Origin: Tritrichomonas foetus
Taxonomy: Eukaryota; Parabasalia; Tritrichomonadida; Tritrichomonadidae
Direction: 5' to 3'
Length of the DNA stretch: 53,526 bases
Assembly: GCA_001839685.1 (NCBI GenBank)
Contig: MLAK01000863.1
Location: 1-53,526, forward strand
A program made the translations under genes and the position numbers. Numbering within the stretch: position 1 is the stretch's first letter; each line of letters opens with the position of its first letter. This document shows, piece by piece, positions 27,856-38,400 of the stretch. A model generated the notes under the pieces. The model was not told the DNA's origin. It did not search any database and saw only the letters and a list, made by a program, of their open reading frames with translations.

Positions 27856-28902
27856 TTAATCAGCCAAAATTGGCGGTAGTGGTATCATTGTTGGCCTCAA
27901 CTTGGCTACATCAACTTTTCTCTCCTGATAACGGTCAATTTTGTCTCGAAGACATCTAGATTTACTTTTCATTGGTAATGTTTGATGGATTTCTTCGTGT
28001 GTGATAATTGGGAGCGACTTTACGGGGATATTCAAAAATGGATGTTTTAGGGCGGCTGAAGCAGAAATTCTCTTCTTTGGATCAATTGTGAGCATTTTTT
28101 CAAAAAGATCAATTATGCCACGTTCAATAAATTCTCGAGGAAGTTTTGATTTCAAAAATTCTGAAATATTTTTATTTTTTCCTGAAGTTTTACGTTTTGA
28201 AAGACCAGGAAATATATTTTCATCTGGTTCTCCACATTTCTCAATTATTTCAGATATTTGGTCTCTTTCTGAATCAGCAAAAAAGAGGGGCTTTTTCATA
28301 ATGATTTCATATAAAATGCATCCAGCACTCCAGATGTCAACTTCAGTCCCATATTTATCATATCCCAATAAAAGCTCGAGTGGACGATAGAATAAATATA
28401 TCAATTTTGTATCCTTCTTATTTTGTGGATTTAATTGCTTAGAAAGTCCAAAATCACAAATTTTAACAATATTGTCGCATGAAACTATAATGTTGTCTGG
28501 CTTCAAATCACCGTGAACTATATTAAATGAATGGATGTAAGCAAGAGCTTTGAGAATCTGACGGAAAAAGTATGAAACTCTTTCTGGGCTGAAAAATGAA
28601 GCAGGAAGAGTTTTGATAAGCGCAAAGAGATCAAATTCGGAATATGAATAAACCATATAATACAAATCATTCGACTTAATAATTTCCTCAAGTGAAACAA
28701 TATTTTCTGATTTGAGCTTGTCTAAAATTTCGGCTTCTGACATGATCATTTTAAGAGACGAATTTTTGAACATTTTTTTTAAAGCGACGACCTGGCGTGT
28801 CGAGTTTTTCCAGGCTTTGTATACACATCCATATGACCCATTCCCAATTGTTGAAATTATCTGAAAATCAGAGTTGATATTTTTGATTTCTCTGATATTC
28901 AT
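27856..28902 (-). CDS. CMGC-group Ser/Thr protein kinase (CDK/RCK-like)
   Basis: 348-aa kinase from ATG 28902 (MNIREIKNINSDFQII). The in-frame 105-residue extension to 29217 is hydrophobic noise. The Gly-loop GNGSYGCVY at 20-28, K42 (VALKK), the catalytic loop HGDLKPDN at 130-137 (D132; Arg of HRD replaced by Gly), DFG at 150-152 and FYRPLELLLG at 171-180 in place of the usual WYRAPELLLG are all visible. The short activation segment lacks the MAPK TxY. GxEVDIWSAGCILYEI and the CMGC insert follow, placing it near CDK/RCK kinases. Likely active. The missing HRD Arg suggests activation-loop phosphorylation is not needed. Divergent with the cyclase-like gene. Confidence 0.85.
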   Translation of the reverse strand: MNIREIKNINSDFQIISTIGNGSYGCVYKAWKNSTRQVVALKKMFKNSSLKMIMSEAEILDKLKSENIVSLEEIIKSNDLYYMVYSYSEFDLFALIKTLPASFFSPERVSYFFRQILKALAYIHSFNIVHGDLKPDNIIVSCDNIVKICDFGLSKQLNPQNKKDTKLIYLFYRPLELLLGYDKYGTEVDIWSAGCILYEIIMKKPLFFADSERDQISEIIEKCGEPDENIFPGLSKRKTSGKNKNISEFLKSKLPREFIERGIIDLFEKMLTIDPKKRISASAALKHPFLNIPVKSLPIITHEEIHQTLPMKSKSRCLRDKIDRYQERKVDVAKLRPTMIPLPPILAD

Positions 28903-29554
28903 TTTTAATATGTGGATCTCAAAAATTTTTCTCCTTCCCAATAAATGATTGTGAAGAAAAGTAGTTTTCAGAGTACTTCTTATCAAATTGATTGAATGTA
29001 TAATCACGTTACTTTTCAATAGTTTATATATGAAATTTTTGAATTTGATTCTACGATAAAAATCCAAACTATCTAAAATTATGAAGATTCTAGAGGATTT
29101 ATTCTTAAATGACATTAATATCAATGAAATCATTATATTGTTATTCATTAAGCTGCTTAAACAAAGCATTTCTCTCTCTAGAAGGCGAGATTCCGTTGAT
29201 GGTAGATCATATATCAAATTATTTTAATTTTATTAAATAATGTTAAACTTTTTCATAGCATATACAGTCGAGATTCCGTTGATGTTGGATGGAATCCTAA
29301 ATCTTTCATTCAATCTTTTCAATGAGGATAAAAACTTTCAATAAAACCGAAATTGGTCTAATAAAGTTTTCACAATTTTTTGAAACATTTACATATTTCA
29401 ATAATAATACAGCCAAATAAAATATCAAAAAGCCATCTTTCAAAAATAAAATACGACTATATATGCTATGAAAAAGTTTAAAACTTAAAATAATGAGACA
29501 TTCAATCTAAGGCCAATTCAAGGCGAAATAATAAAGAAAACGAGGAAATATTTG
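28903..29554. other. Divergent intergenic region with MITE
   Basis: About 650 bp between the kinase and the PAS/cyclase-like gene. CGAGATTCCGTTGATG occurs twice, at 29186-29201 and 29269-29284, the second inside the MITE-like element. The rest is AT-rich without ORF support. Confidence 0.5.
29243..29481. mobile_element. MITE-like element with long TIRs and TTAA ends
   Basis: 239 bp including a TTAA at each end. The terminal inverted repeats are 28 nt long with two mismatches (22 identical, then one mismatch, AGTCG, one mismatch). They read TTAAACTTTTTCATAGCATA at the left (29243-29270) and as its complement at the right (29454-29481). No ORF. TTAA flanks suggest piggyBac- or Kolobok-type mobilisation. 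The element ends 73 bp before the ATG of the cyclase-like gene, so it may contribute its promoter or 5' UTR. Confidence 0.75.
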
Positions 29555-32500
29555 ATGCGTCAAATAACTCCCGAAAAGGATAATCCTATTGGCAATCCTT
29601 TGGATAATGTCGCTGAAAATATTACCAATCAGTTACAACAGCAGTTTAACAGTGAACCCGACGCTCAAGCCTCCATAAACGCACACACAACTTTCTTTTC
29701 ATGCATTTACGCAATTTTCGAAGAAATTACAAAGCTTCATGTTAAGTCGCATATATTCTATTTCCTCCAAACAGTGTTTCCCCTCATCCATTTAATTGCC
29801 GCAACTTTCTACAGTTATCTACCAGAAGTATGGGAACCAAATACGACTTTTGGACAAATTATTATTGGAATTAATAGTGTACTCTGTTTCACAAGTCACA
29901 ATATAGATATTCAACTCAGCTTACCACAGGTTTTAATCCCATTTTTTTGGAATATTTGTATTGCAATTTTATTTTTAGTTTTAATGATGATAATGCGAAA
30001 ATCTGGTACAGTTAATCAAATTTTGATTTACATATCAGCTTTTGCATTTCAAGTTTTAATGTTTATTGGATATCTTCCAACATTTGCTGCTTTTGCATCA
30101 ACTTTCCAATTTTTGTTGTCGAAAGATTCTATATCCATTATTTTCTTCATTTTGTATATATTTATTATTTGCTTTGTTGTTATTTTCACAAATATGATGA
30201 CAAAACTAATTAGTTATAACACAAATCCAACAATTGCACCGTTTGCCACTTTTGATGGTTATCATGTCAATAATTTATTTTTATTTACTGGCATTACCAT
30301 TATTCTAACACAGATGTCACAATTGTTCCAAGATTGGTTTTACATTGTAGCAATTATTATTCATATTGCATTTTTTATATATCAAATGTATGATTTATTT
30401 TCTTTTCCATTTGTCAGATTTTTCTGCATGCCACTCTTTGCTGGTTTTTATGTTGCTTCTTTTGTTTGTGACATTTTCGCAATTTTAACAATTTTCCGCA
30501 TACCTGTTTCTCAACTTATTCGGTTTATTGTACCATTTGCCACTTTTATTGTAGCTTTCATAATCTTTTTCATCATTTTTAGAGCAAAACGAAAAGCAAT
30601 TTTAGCACTTTTAGATCCTGAAGATGTTCAAGATGGTGAAAAAATGTATTACCTTGAAACATTAAATGTTAAAAATTGTAGACAAGGTACTTTATATTTT
30701 CATATTGGATTTTCTGCTTTGAAACCCGTGATTCTAGATGGTTCACTCGGTTTAATTCTCGCCAGAAAATTTAATAATTATGATTTTTGGATGCTTGTTG
30801 CAAATATTTCGGCGTTTATTCCAAGTAACAAATCATTATTGAATGAATGTATCACAAAACTACGAACAATGTATTCAAAAACAACAATTAATCGATTAAA
30901 ACTTCATCGATTAATTAAACTTGAACAGTCAAGAGCTTTAGTGAGCACAAATGACATAAATAATCAAGTTCTTATCATGAAAAGTAAAACCGATGAAGCA
31001 GTTAATTCTGTGAAACAATTTTGGTATGAAGTTTCAATGAAAGATGAAAGAGCTTCATCGGCTGCAATTAATTCTATTTCAGCAACTATTACAAATACTA
31101 TAGCATACTGGGAAGAAATGCTTCTTTTTTATCCAAATGAACCTCGTCTTGCAATGGAATATTCAAACTTTTTGATTGAATGTTTAGGGAAATTTGAGGA
31201 AGGAATTGTTTGGAAATTGAAAAGTGGACATTTGGAAAAAGGCTATCATGCTGGAATTGATCCACTCTTCCAGGCATTCGTGATTTCTATGCCAAAAGTT
31301 TGGTATGATCATATGGTTGACCGTTTAGGTAACTTAAGTCATGGTATTGCAATTGATGCAACAACTCACACAACCACAGCGACAACTACAGCACAAGATA
31401 AACTTGAGGAAGACTTAGAAGTTGGCATGCTCGATCAAATTGCTGTTCAAATGTTACAATGGCCGCGTCTTCGAATGAATTTAACACGCGCTACTTCACA
31501 TTATAGACCAAAAGGACTTAATTTATTTAGAATATTGAAATATCTTGCTTTTCTTGTTTGGATTGTTTTAATTTTAGTTACCATTGTTTTATATTCTTCT
31601 ACATTTGATAAAATTTTAGTAACTTATGAAAGAATGGAAGCTATGATTATGATTAGACAGTCAATTGACGTATTAAGAACTTTAATTTTTATGAATCTGG
31701 CCAAACGGAAAGGGCTTTTATATACTGAAGAGCGTTATATTTCGGTTCTTCCTCATGAAGCTTTTGAAGAGCCAACACCAACATTTAATTATATTAATTT
31801 CACAGAACCTTTTAAAGAATGGAGTTCAAATGTTTTGTATTTCTTCATTACTTTATATCGAACGTTTGCTGATAGTGGATTAAATGGCCAAAATGTAACA
31901 CGCATTGTTTCTGCATTCCATAAGGAAACAATTCCTCGCTATCGAATGCAAACAAATGGCATTACAACTGTGAATACTTCTTCAAAAAATGCAATTATTT
32001 CTTTATTATGGAGTTATGAAAGCTTTTCGAATATGTCGAGTGATGCTTATGATACATTTTTGAATTCATCGGATTTGTATGAAACAATGAATCTTCATAT
32101 TCTGTTTTCTTTTCAATCAGATGATATTTTATCTGATTTTGCAGTTCAAGCTGAAGAAAATAGAAACGAAATGATTGATTTCATTCAGCTTCTTTTAATT
32201 ATCGATTTAGTTGTAACAATTGCTGTTTGTTTACCATTTATGTTTGTTCCTATGGGAATCATTTCTGCTGAAACTTCAAGAATCTTCCGTGCATTGAAAT
32301 CTGTCAGTACAAATGGTGCAAAAGCTGCTGCCAAGGCAATTTCCCTTAATTCTAACCAAAACATTGATTTCTCTTCTGTACAAACAGTGACTTCAACAAC
32401 TGGTGCAATTATAGCAATGTTTATTTTATATGCTTTGTTCTTTATCATTTCCATTATTTTAACAGGCGTTGCCAACACTGTGTTAAAGTCAAAAGGCACT

Positions 32501-34261
32501 TTTGTATCAAATCTGATAGAATTATCACGATTTGGAAGTTTAAGAGAATCTTTAGTGACCGAAATCTTCACTTATGTATTAATGATTGGTATTTCAATCT
32601 ATGAAGATAACAGATATTTACCATACACAACAACTCAATCACAAATAGGCCTGAAAAATTCATATGAAGCTGCTGTAAATTTATTGAATAAATACCATTT
32701 CATGTTTTTCCAAGGTTATGATGGGAAAGAAGGAATTTATACAATTTCTAGTGAAATTAGAGACCTTCATATTGTTGATAAATGCAATACAGATTTAACT
32801 AAAGGAGAAATGCATCCATTTTATGCATGCCTAGCTTTAGAACGTTTAATTTCCACATTCCAATTATATTCTCTTGATTTTGCCTCAAACTCAACATCAG
32901 CGCCTTTGTTGAATAGTACAGCATTTGTGAATTTACAACATATGGTGTCTTCTGAGCTTGGTAATACTTTGGCAACATCTTATCAGATGGTTCATAATTT
33001 AATATATAACTCTTCAAGAAATGCAGTCACTGTTTCAGTGGTTTTGCTAGTTATTGCACTTATTATCGTTTTATGTAATCTTATTATTGATTTCTATCTT
33101 GAGCAAACGCTGTTAAAGAGTATGAAAACCACTTTAATTCTTTTAAGACATCTTCCTCCTCCAGTTGTTGCAGAAACACAAGCATTGATTGACATTCTTC
33201 TGGTAAAAAAGAATGAAGAAAGCGAAGAAATATTTGATCCCAAACAAATCATTTTTAACACAACACAAAGTCCAATTATATGTATTGGTGATGGGTTTAT
33301 CATTGAAACCATTAATAAAGCATTCCGAAAAGCCTTTAACTTTTCAAATGAACAACTTGTTGGTCGAAAATTAACTTCATTAATCGAAGAACCACATGAA
33401 CATGAAGGCGACAAGTCAATTGAAGAACAAGGAGCATTTCGAATGTATGAAAAAATGAGAATGATGCTTGAACATGATGAAGATATGCGTTGTACTTATC
33501 CAATACAATGTATTTGTGGCGATGAAGAGGCAGTAAATACAACCGTTGCTGTTTATCCAGTTCATGATAAAGCCAATCATATCAACAACTTTGTTTTAAT
33601 GATTGAAGACAAACGCGAATCATCTGAAATTGAAGCAAAACTCGAAGCAGCGAAAAGAGAGTCTGCTATGCTTCTTTCTCAGCTTATTCCACGCGAAGTT
33701 GCTTCTTTCTTGGCTGGAAAAGGTGATGACTTTGCATTTGCTGCAAAGTGTGTTACAATTGTAGCTGTTCAAGCTGTAGATGCACTTGAATTCTTGAATG
33801 AATCAAATGATAAGCTGGATGAAATTTATTTCGCAATCGAGAATATTGCTCATTCACATCCACCATTTGTAAAAGTGAAAACACTTTACGATACACTTTT
33901 CTTCGTTGGTGGATTGTTTAGCAACAATGGAGAAGACACATCACATGCAAACATCGCAATAGAAATGGTTAAAGAAGTGAAAAATGAATTAGTTACAAAA
34001 ATTCCTGACAAAGTTGGAAAATCAAGATTTGGAATTGCTGTGATCACAGGTGGACCACTTGTTTGCTTCCTTGCAGGTGAAAAGCATAAATCATTCGAAG
34101 TTATCGGCGAACTCCTTGATGATGCACTTGAATTGTTGACTGCTGTGCCTGCTGACTCAATTATTTTGACTGAATCTTCAAAAGAACTCCTTAATGAACA
34201 AAATATTGAAGGAATGGCAAGTGGACCATCTTCACTTCAGCAAAAAACTTATCTTTTGTAG
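29555..34261 (+). CDS. Multi-TM PAS protein with degenerate class III cyclase domain
   Basis: 1568 aa from ATG 29555 (MRQITPEKD; the codon before it is TTG). An N-terminal block of about eight TM helices (about 50-345) is followed by a cytosolic helical region, more TM helices near 660-686, 876-905, 950-976 and 1157-1180, a PAS domain (about 1230-1350) and a nucleotide-cyclase fold (about 1370-1555). This architecture is characteristic of a large trichomonad family. In the cyclase domain the first metal Asp is Gln1406, the second is kept (D1446), and the transition-state Asn and Arg align with Asp1522 and Glu1526. Catalysis is unlikely; a sensor or partner role is inferred. Confidence 0.85.
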   Translation: MRQITPEKDNPIGNPLDNVAENITNQLQQQFNSEPDAQASINAHTTFFSCIYAIFEEITKLHVKSHIFYFLQTVFPLIHLIAATFYSYLPEVWEPNTTFGQIIIGINSVLCFTSHNIDIQLSLPQVLIPFFWNICIAILFLVLMMIMRKSGTVNQILIYISAFAFQVLMFIGYLPTFAAFASTFQFLLSKDSISIIFFILYIFIICFVVIFTNMMTKLISYNTNPTIAPFATFDGYHVNNLFLFTGITIILTQMSQLFQDWFYIVAIIIHIAFFIYQMYDLFSFPFVRFFCMPLFAGFYVASFVCDIFAILTIFRIPVSQLIRFIVPFATFIVAFIIFFIIFRAKRKAILALLDPEDVQDGEKMYYLETLNVKNCRQGTLYFHIGFSALKPVILDGSLGLILARKFNNYDFWMLVANISAFIPSNKSLLNECITKLRTMYSKTTINRLKLHRLIKLEQSRALVSTNDINNQVLIMKSKTDEAVNSVKQFWYEVSMKDERASSAAINSISATITNTIAYWEEMLLFYPNEPRLAMEYSNFLIECLGKFEEGIVWKLKSGHLEKGYHAGIDPLFQAFVISMPKVWYDHMVDRLGNLSHGIAIDATTHTTTATTTAQDKLEEDLEVGMLDQIAVQMLQWPRLRMNLTRATSHYRPKGLNLFRILKYLAFLVWIVLILVTIVLYSSTFDKILVTYERMEAMIMIRQSIDVLRTLIFMNLAKRKGLLYTEERYISVLPHEAFEEPTPTFNYINFTEPFKEWSSNVLYFFITLYRTFADSGLNGQNVTRIVSAFHKETIPRYRMQTNGITTVNTSSKNAIISLLWSYESFSNMSSDAYDTFLNSSDLYETMNLHILFSFQSDDILSDFAVQAEENRNEMIDFIQLLLIIDLVVTIAVCLPFMFVPMGIISAETSRIFRALKSVSTNGAKAAAKAISLNSNQNIDFSSVQTVTSTTGAIIAMFILYALFFIISIILTGVANTVLKSKGTFVSNLIELSRFGSLRESLVTEIFTYVLMIGISIYEDNRYLPYTTTQSQIGLKNSYEAAVNLLNKYHFMFFQGYDGKEGIYTISSEIRDLHIVDKCNTDLTKGEMHPFYACLALERLISTFQLYSLDFASNSTSAPLLNSTAFVNLQHMVSSELGNTLATSYQMVHNLIYNSSRNAVTVSVVLLVIALIIVLCNLIIDFYLEQTLLKSMKTTLILLRHLPPPVVAETQALIDILLVKKNEESEEIFDPKQIIFNTTQSPIICIGDGFIIETINKAFRKAFNFSNEQLVGRKLTSLIEEPHEHEGDKSIEEQGAFRMYEKMRMMLEHDEDMRCTYPIQCICGDEEAVNTTVAVYPVHDKANHINNFVLMIEDKRESSEIEAKLEAAKRESAMLLSQLIPREVASFLAGKGDDFAFAAKCVTIVAVQAVDALEFLNESNDKLDEIYFAIENIAHSHPPFVKVKTLYDTLFFVGGLFSNNGEDTSHANIAIEMVKEVKNELVTKIPDKVGKSRFGIAVITGGPLVCFLAGEKHKSFEVIGELLDDALELLTAVPADSIILTESSKELLNEQNIEGMASGPSSLQQKTYLL

Positions 34262-35420
34262 GTTATTTTATGACATAATTTTATGGTTTTAAAGATAGAA
34301 TGTTTTTAATTGTGGAATCGTTGTTTTAATTGTATTTAATAAAAATGTTTTAAGGAAAATTATTGCATAATTTCATTTTAGACAAACATCTGGCTTGTTA
34401 TACAGTTGCCTTTTCTCATCTATTCTTTCTCCTTCTTATTATCTAGATTGTTTATTGTGATTTGGACATAATTCATTTAAATTAGAAGTGATTCATTGAT
34501 AATTATATGAGAATCCAACATTAAAATAAAACATCTTCAAAAGAAAAAGAAAAAAAAAAAAAAAAAAAAAAACATTCACTCAATTCAATGTCATGTTTTT
34601 CCGGTTCTGATTTCGTTCTAATTTTCGGTTCTATGTCTGGTTCTTTATGATATCAAAAAGTTCCATTCGTAAACAAAGAGTTGTGAACCAAATAGGGAAA
34701 TAAAGTTGTCACTTTCGCGGTTATTTTTTGGAAAATTTTGAAAATTATTAGAAAAAGTCTATTAATATTCTCTAAATCATTGAAAAAATTGAATTACATG
34801 CTGAAGCAATATATATATACATATAAATAATTAATCATTTATTCGTGCCTCTTAAATAGATATATAAACTTAAGATCATGGACTTTTCAACGAATCGATT
34901 TGATGACTTTGCATTTTTATTCCATCATTAAACCATCAAAATAAAGCTATTTCTCATTCTAGGATGAAAAATGAAAATTGAATAGGACATATTATAGTAT
35001 TACAAGATATTTCCAACATTGATGTCAAAATTGAAAACACACAAGTTACAATCTATGCATTGGGTAGATATGTTCGATAAGAGTTAAAAATATTAAAACA
35101 CATTCAATAAAAGATAATTGATAATTGTTTTTTACTTGTTTTATATAAACTGGGCTCAATATTCGAGATAACCATTGATTTTTATTTCATGAATTCTGTT
35201 TGATTTTCAAAGAGTATTACTGAGAAAAAACAATCGGGATTAGCTAAATTCGGATATCATTGAATATCGAATTTTTTTTTGTTGAAATTGTCCATCATAT
35301 AAGTACATCCCTATATTAGGGGATAGAGAATAGTCTCACTCAGGAAAATATCAGAAAAGAATTGATGAAGTTAGACGTTTTGACAAAATTTAAAATAATG
35401 GATTGGGTGATTCATATATT
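34262..35420. other. Convergent intergenic region, about 1.16 kb
   Basis: Gene-free stretch between two convergent genes. It contains a 23-nt A run at 34550-34572 and several GGTTCT words just after it. No ORF, relic or RNA gene is convincing. Confidence 0.4.
34550..34572 (+). repeat. Poly-A tract (23 nt)
   Basis: Uninterrupted A23 about 290 bp after the cyclase-like stop codon. It could be a retroposed tail or a simple homopolymer; no retrotransposed body with target duplication was found. Confidence 0.7.
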
Positions 35421-38400
35421 TTAATCATCTTCTTCGTTATCGTTAGAATCTTCTTCTTCGTTACTCGTTTCTTCCTCCTCTTCTTCACATTCATCATCAT
35501 CACTTCCAACATCGCTGTCATTATCATCGTCAGCACCTGTTTCCATATACATGTCAATATGGGAAAGAAGTGAACTGAAGTATCCAGCTGCTTTTTGAAT
35601 GTTTGCATAAGCATCCAAAGTTCGGCAATCGTGTGATTTTTCAACTTTTTCAGCAATTGGAATCAAATGATCATTGGAAATCGCTCTTGCTATTTCGAAA
35701 TTTGACATTTCTGCTGGAATGAAAGTGTTTGGTCCTTTTAAAATATTTTTAGCAAACTGAGATTGACTTAAAGTGAGTGAATATGAAATTTTCCCAGCAA
35801 TATCTGCAAGTTTTGCTTCAGGAGCTGCTCCAAGATCAGTAATGAATGCCATTCTTCGTGATGTTTCTATTCTTTCTTCACCACGATAGAAAAGTCGTCC
35901 ATTTTGATCATCAAGTGGATCAATAACTTCAATTAGCATGTTAATCACGTCTAAAAGGAGTTCTGTGTCAGATCCAGCATTGACAATCACCAAATCGCTG
36001 CAGCTTAACGCACAATAAATCGTGACTGCATTAGATACAATAATATTTGGTCGGTCTGCTTTAAAAGCAGCAACAATTATATTAACGAAACTTTTAACTG
36101 ATTTATTATTAATTGTGAAACCGTCGGTCATGAATAACGGGCTTCCTTTCTTGAACAAAGGAGCAAAATTTCCACCAACGCGACAGCTTCCATTCAATGA
36201 AGGTGTGAATGGAATTCCACAAACTGATGATAAAATACCTGAGCCATCATTATCACCAATATCAACTAATGAAATTGTGACAGAATTTCGATTAATTGTA
36301 TCTCTTAGAAGTGGGAGCGGTGGAAATTGAGACATTACTCGTGTTGCTTCAGTTGATATTGAGCTATCCAGGTATTTAATTACAGATGTAGGTGCTCTAG
36401 TGATGGATGGAACAAAGATTTGTGGGAGTGACATAATCCTGGTAATGAAATTAATGACAGCATCATAGTTGTCTCTACCAAAGAGGTTATTCATATTGTT
36501 ATCAGATGGTTTTTTATGAATTCTAAATGGAACAGACCAATTCTCAAATGGTAAAATTTCAGACATTGTTACTTTTATTTCTGATATTAAATTTTGATAT
36601 TCCAAATAATCAGTTTCTTTTGTATTTGTATCAAGAACATCAAATTTAACTAATTCAACTGGATATGGCATATGGGTTGGGAAGAATGCTCTTTCAATTT
36701 CACTAAATCCATAATGTGAATTGCATTCAGCAATAAATTTTGGAATTGAAGCGAAATCAAAATTGGTGTAAAACATATCGGTTTTATTCGGAAACATTGG
36801 AATATTTGATATCGCTTGTTGCAAAGTTGGTGGTTGATTTCCATGGGCGAACACTAAAATGTTTTGATTATCATAATTTGCAACACCAATTCTATTATTT
36901 ATATAATCACCTAATCCATTCAATTTAATTCTTGCTATTTGGGTATTTTCTGGTGAAAAGATGAAAATTTGATGAAAATGGTCCAAATCAGTGTCAGGGG
37001 AAACAGCAATAATTGTATCATCTTCGGTTTTGTTTGTATGAAAATGAAGGGGACAAACTGGAACAGAAATATTAGCCGACCGAGAAGAAATATTTCGAAT
37101 TGTGGTCATTGAAAGAGTCATTGGATCGAATTCGATAAGAACATGCTCAGATGGTTCATTAAATATTGGTTCATTTTCCGTTTGTTCGGAATAATTTTCA
37201 TCATTCTTACCCAAGGAAACAATTGGACTTGATCCTGGAATAGATGCACCTAAAACACCTTTTGAAGCAGTATCATTTATGGTGAAACCATCGAAAATTG
37301 TGTCTGGTTTATCTTCAGAAAATGTTTTTGGTAATGGAAGTAAACATTCAAGTGGCCTTCTTCGAATTTCAACAGAAGATGTCAAATCAAGTGAAACTTG
37401 AACAAGAATTATGTACCTTCGAATTTGTTGAGTTTCAGTTTTAACTTTTGAAACAATACACAAAATATTAGTGAGTGGGGCAAAAGCTGCATAACAGAAT
37501 TTAGAATCAGCGATATCAGTTTCATAAACATAATGATCAACAAATCGACCTTGGAAATTGGCTGGAAGGAAAATTAAACGAAGTTTATTTCCAATTGCTG
37601 TAAGAACTAATACACCATTATTTACTCTCCATGCATTTACTATATTCATTTTACAAGTTTGTTCAATTAATTCAGCCATTTTTTCACCTTGTAAAGGTTC
37701 TGCAGAGAATTTTCCATCGGTCGAAGCATTTACATGATGGAAAGTATAATGTTTAAAGTCAATTGTGTTAAGATCATCATTTACAATTACATCTATTGTC
37801 ATTCTATTTGTAGCTGTGATTGATTTAAAGACTATTTTTGAAGTATCTTCCGGAATTTTCTTTGGTGCTTGATTTCTAGCCTTGCATTTTGCCAAATATT
37901 GAGAAAATTCCATTGGTCTTCGATTTTCACGTTTCTTAGTATTATATTCAATTAAAGAGGATTTGAAATCATTGAAAATTTGCTCATGGTCCAATTTATG
38001 TGCACAATACATGGTAATCTTAGCTAATGCTTCAAAATATTGTTTTCCTTTAGTTGATGGTAATTTTTTGTCGCTTATTTTTTCAATACAGTTGTTTAAA
38101 TTAACTATATGCATATTTGCATCTAATTGAACTTGGTCGAAATTATCAAGCCCTAAATAATTTCCTTCTTTCAGGCTTTCCCAATCTGCTTCAAGACAAT
38201 ATTGGGTCCAATATTCAAAAAACCATTCAATGAAGAAATTAGCTACTTCTTGTTGTGGTTTTGTTGGATTATGAGTCATACAAGAAATTAATTTTGATAC
38301 AGAATCATCATAACGCCTTTTATATGAAGCAAGTTCATTATTTAATCGATTAAATGCAGAAATATCTTGAGAAGAGCTTCCAGATGTTGCTTTTATCTTA

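Noticed and set aside
28903..29217. N-terminal extension of the CMGC kinase
   Set aside because: Low-complexity hydrophobic sequence with no kinase homology; the ATG at 28902 gives a normal kinase N-terminus.
34550..34572. Poly-A tract as the tail of a retrotransposed gene
   Set aside because: No upstream coding similarity and no target-site duplication found around it.
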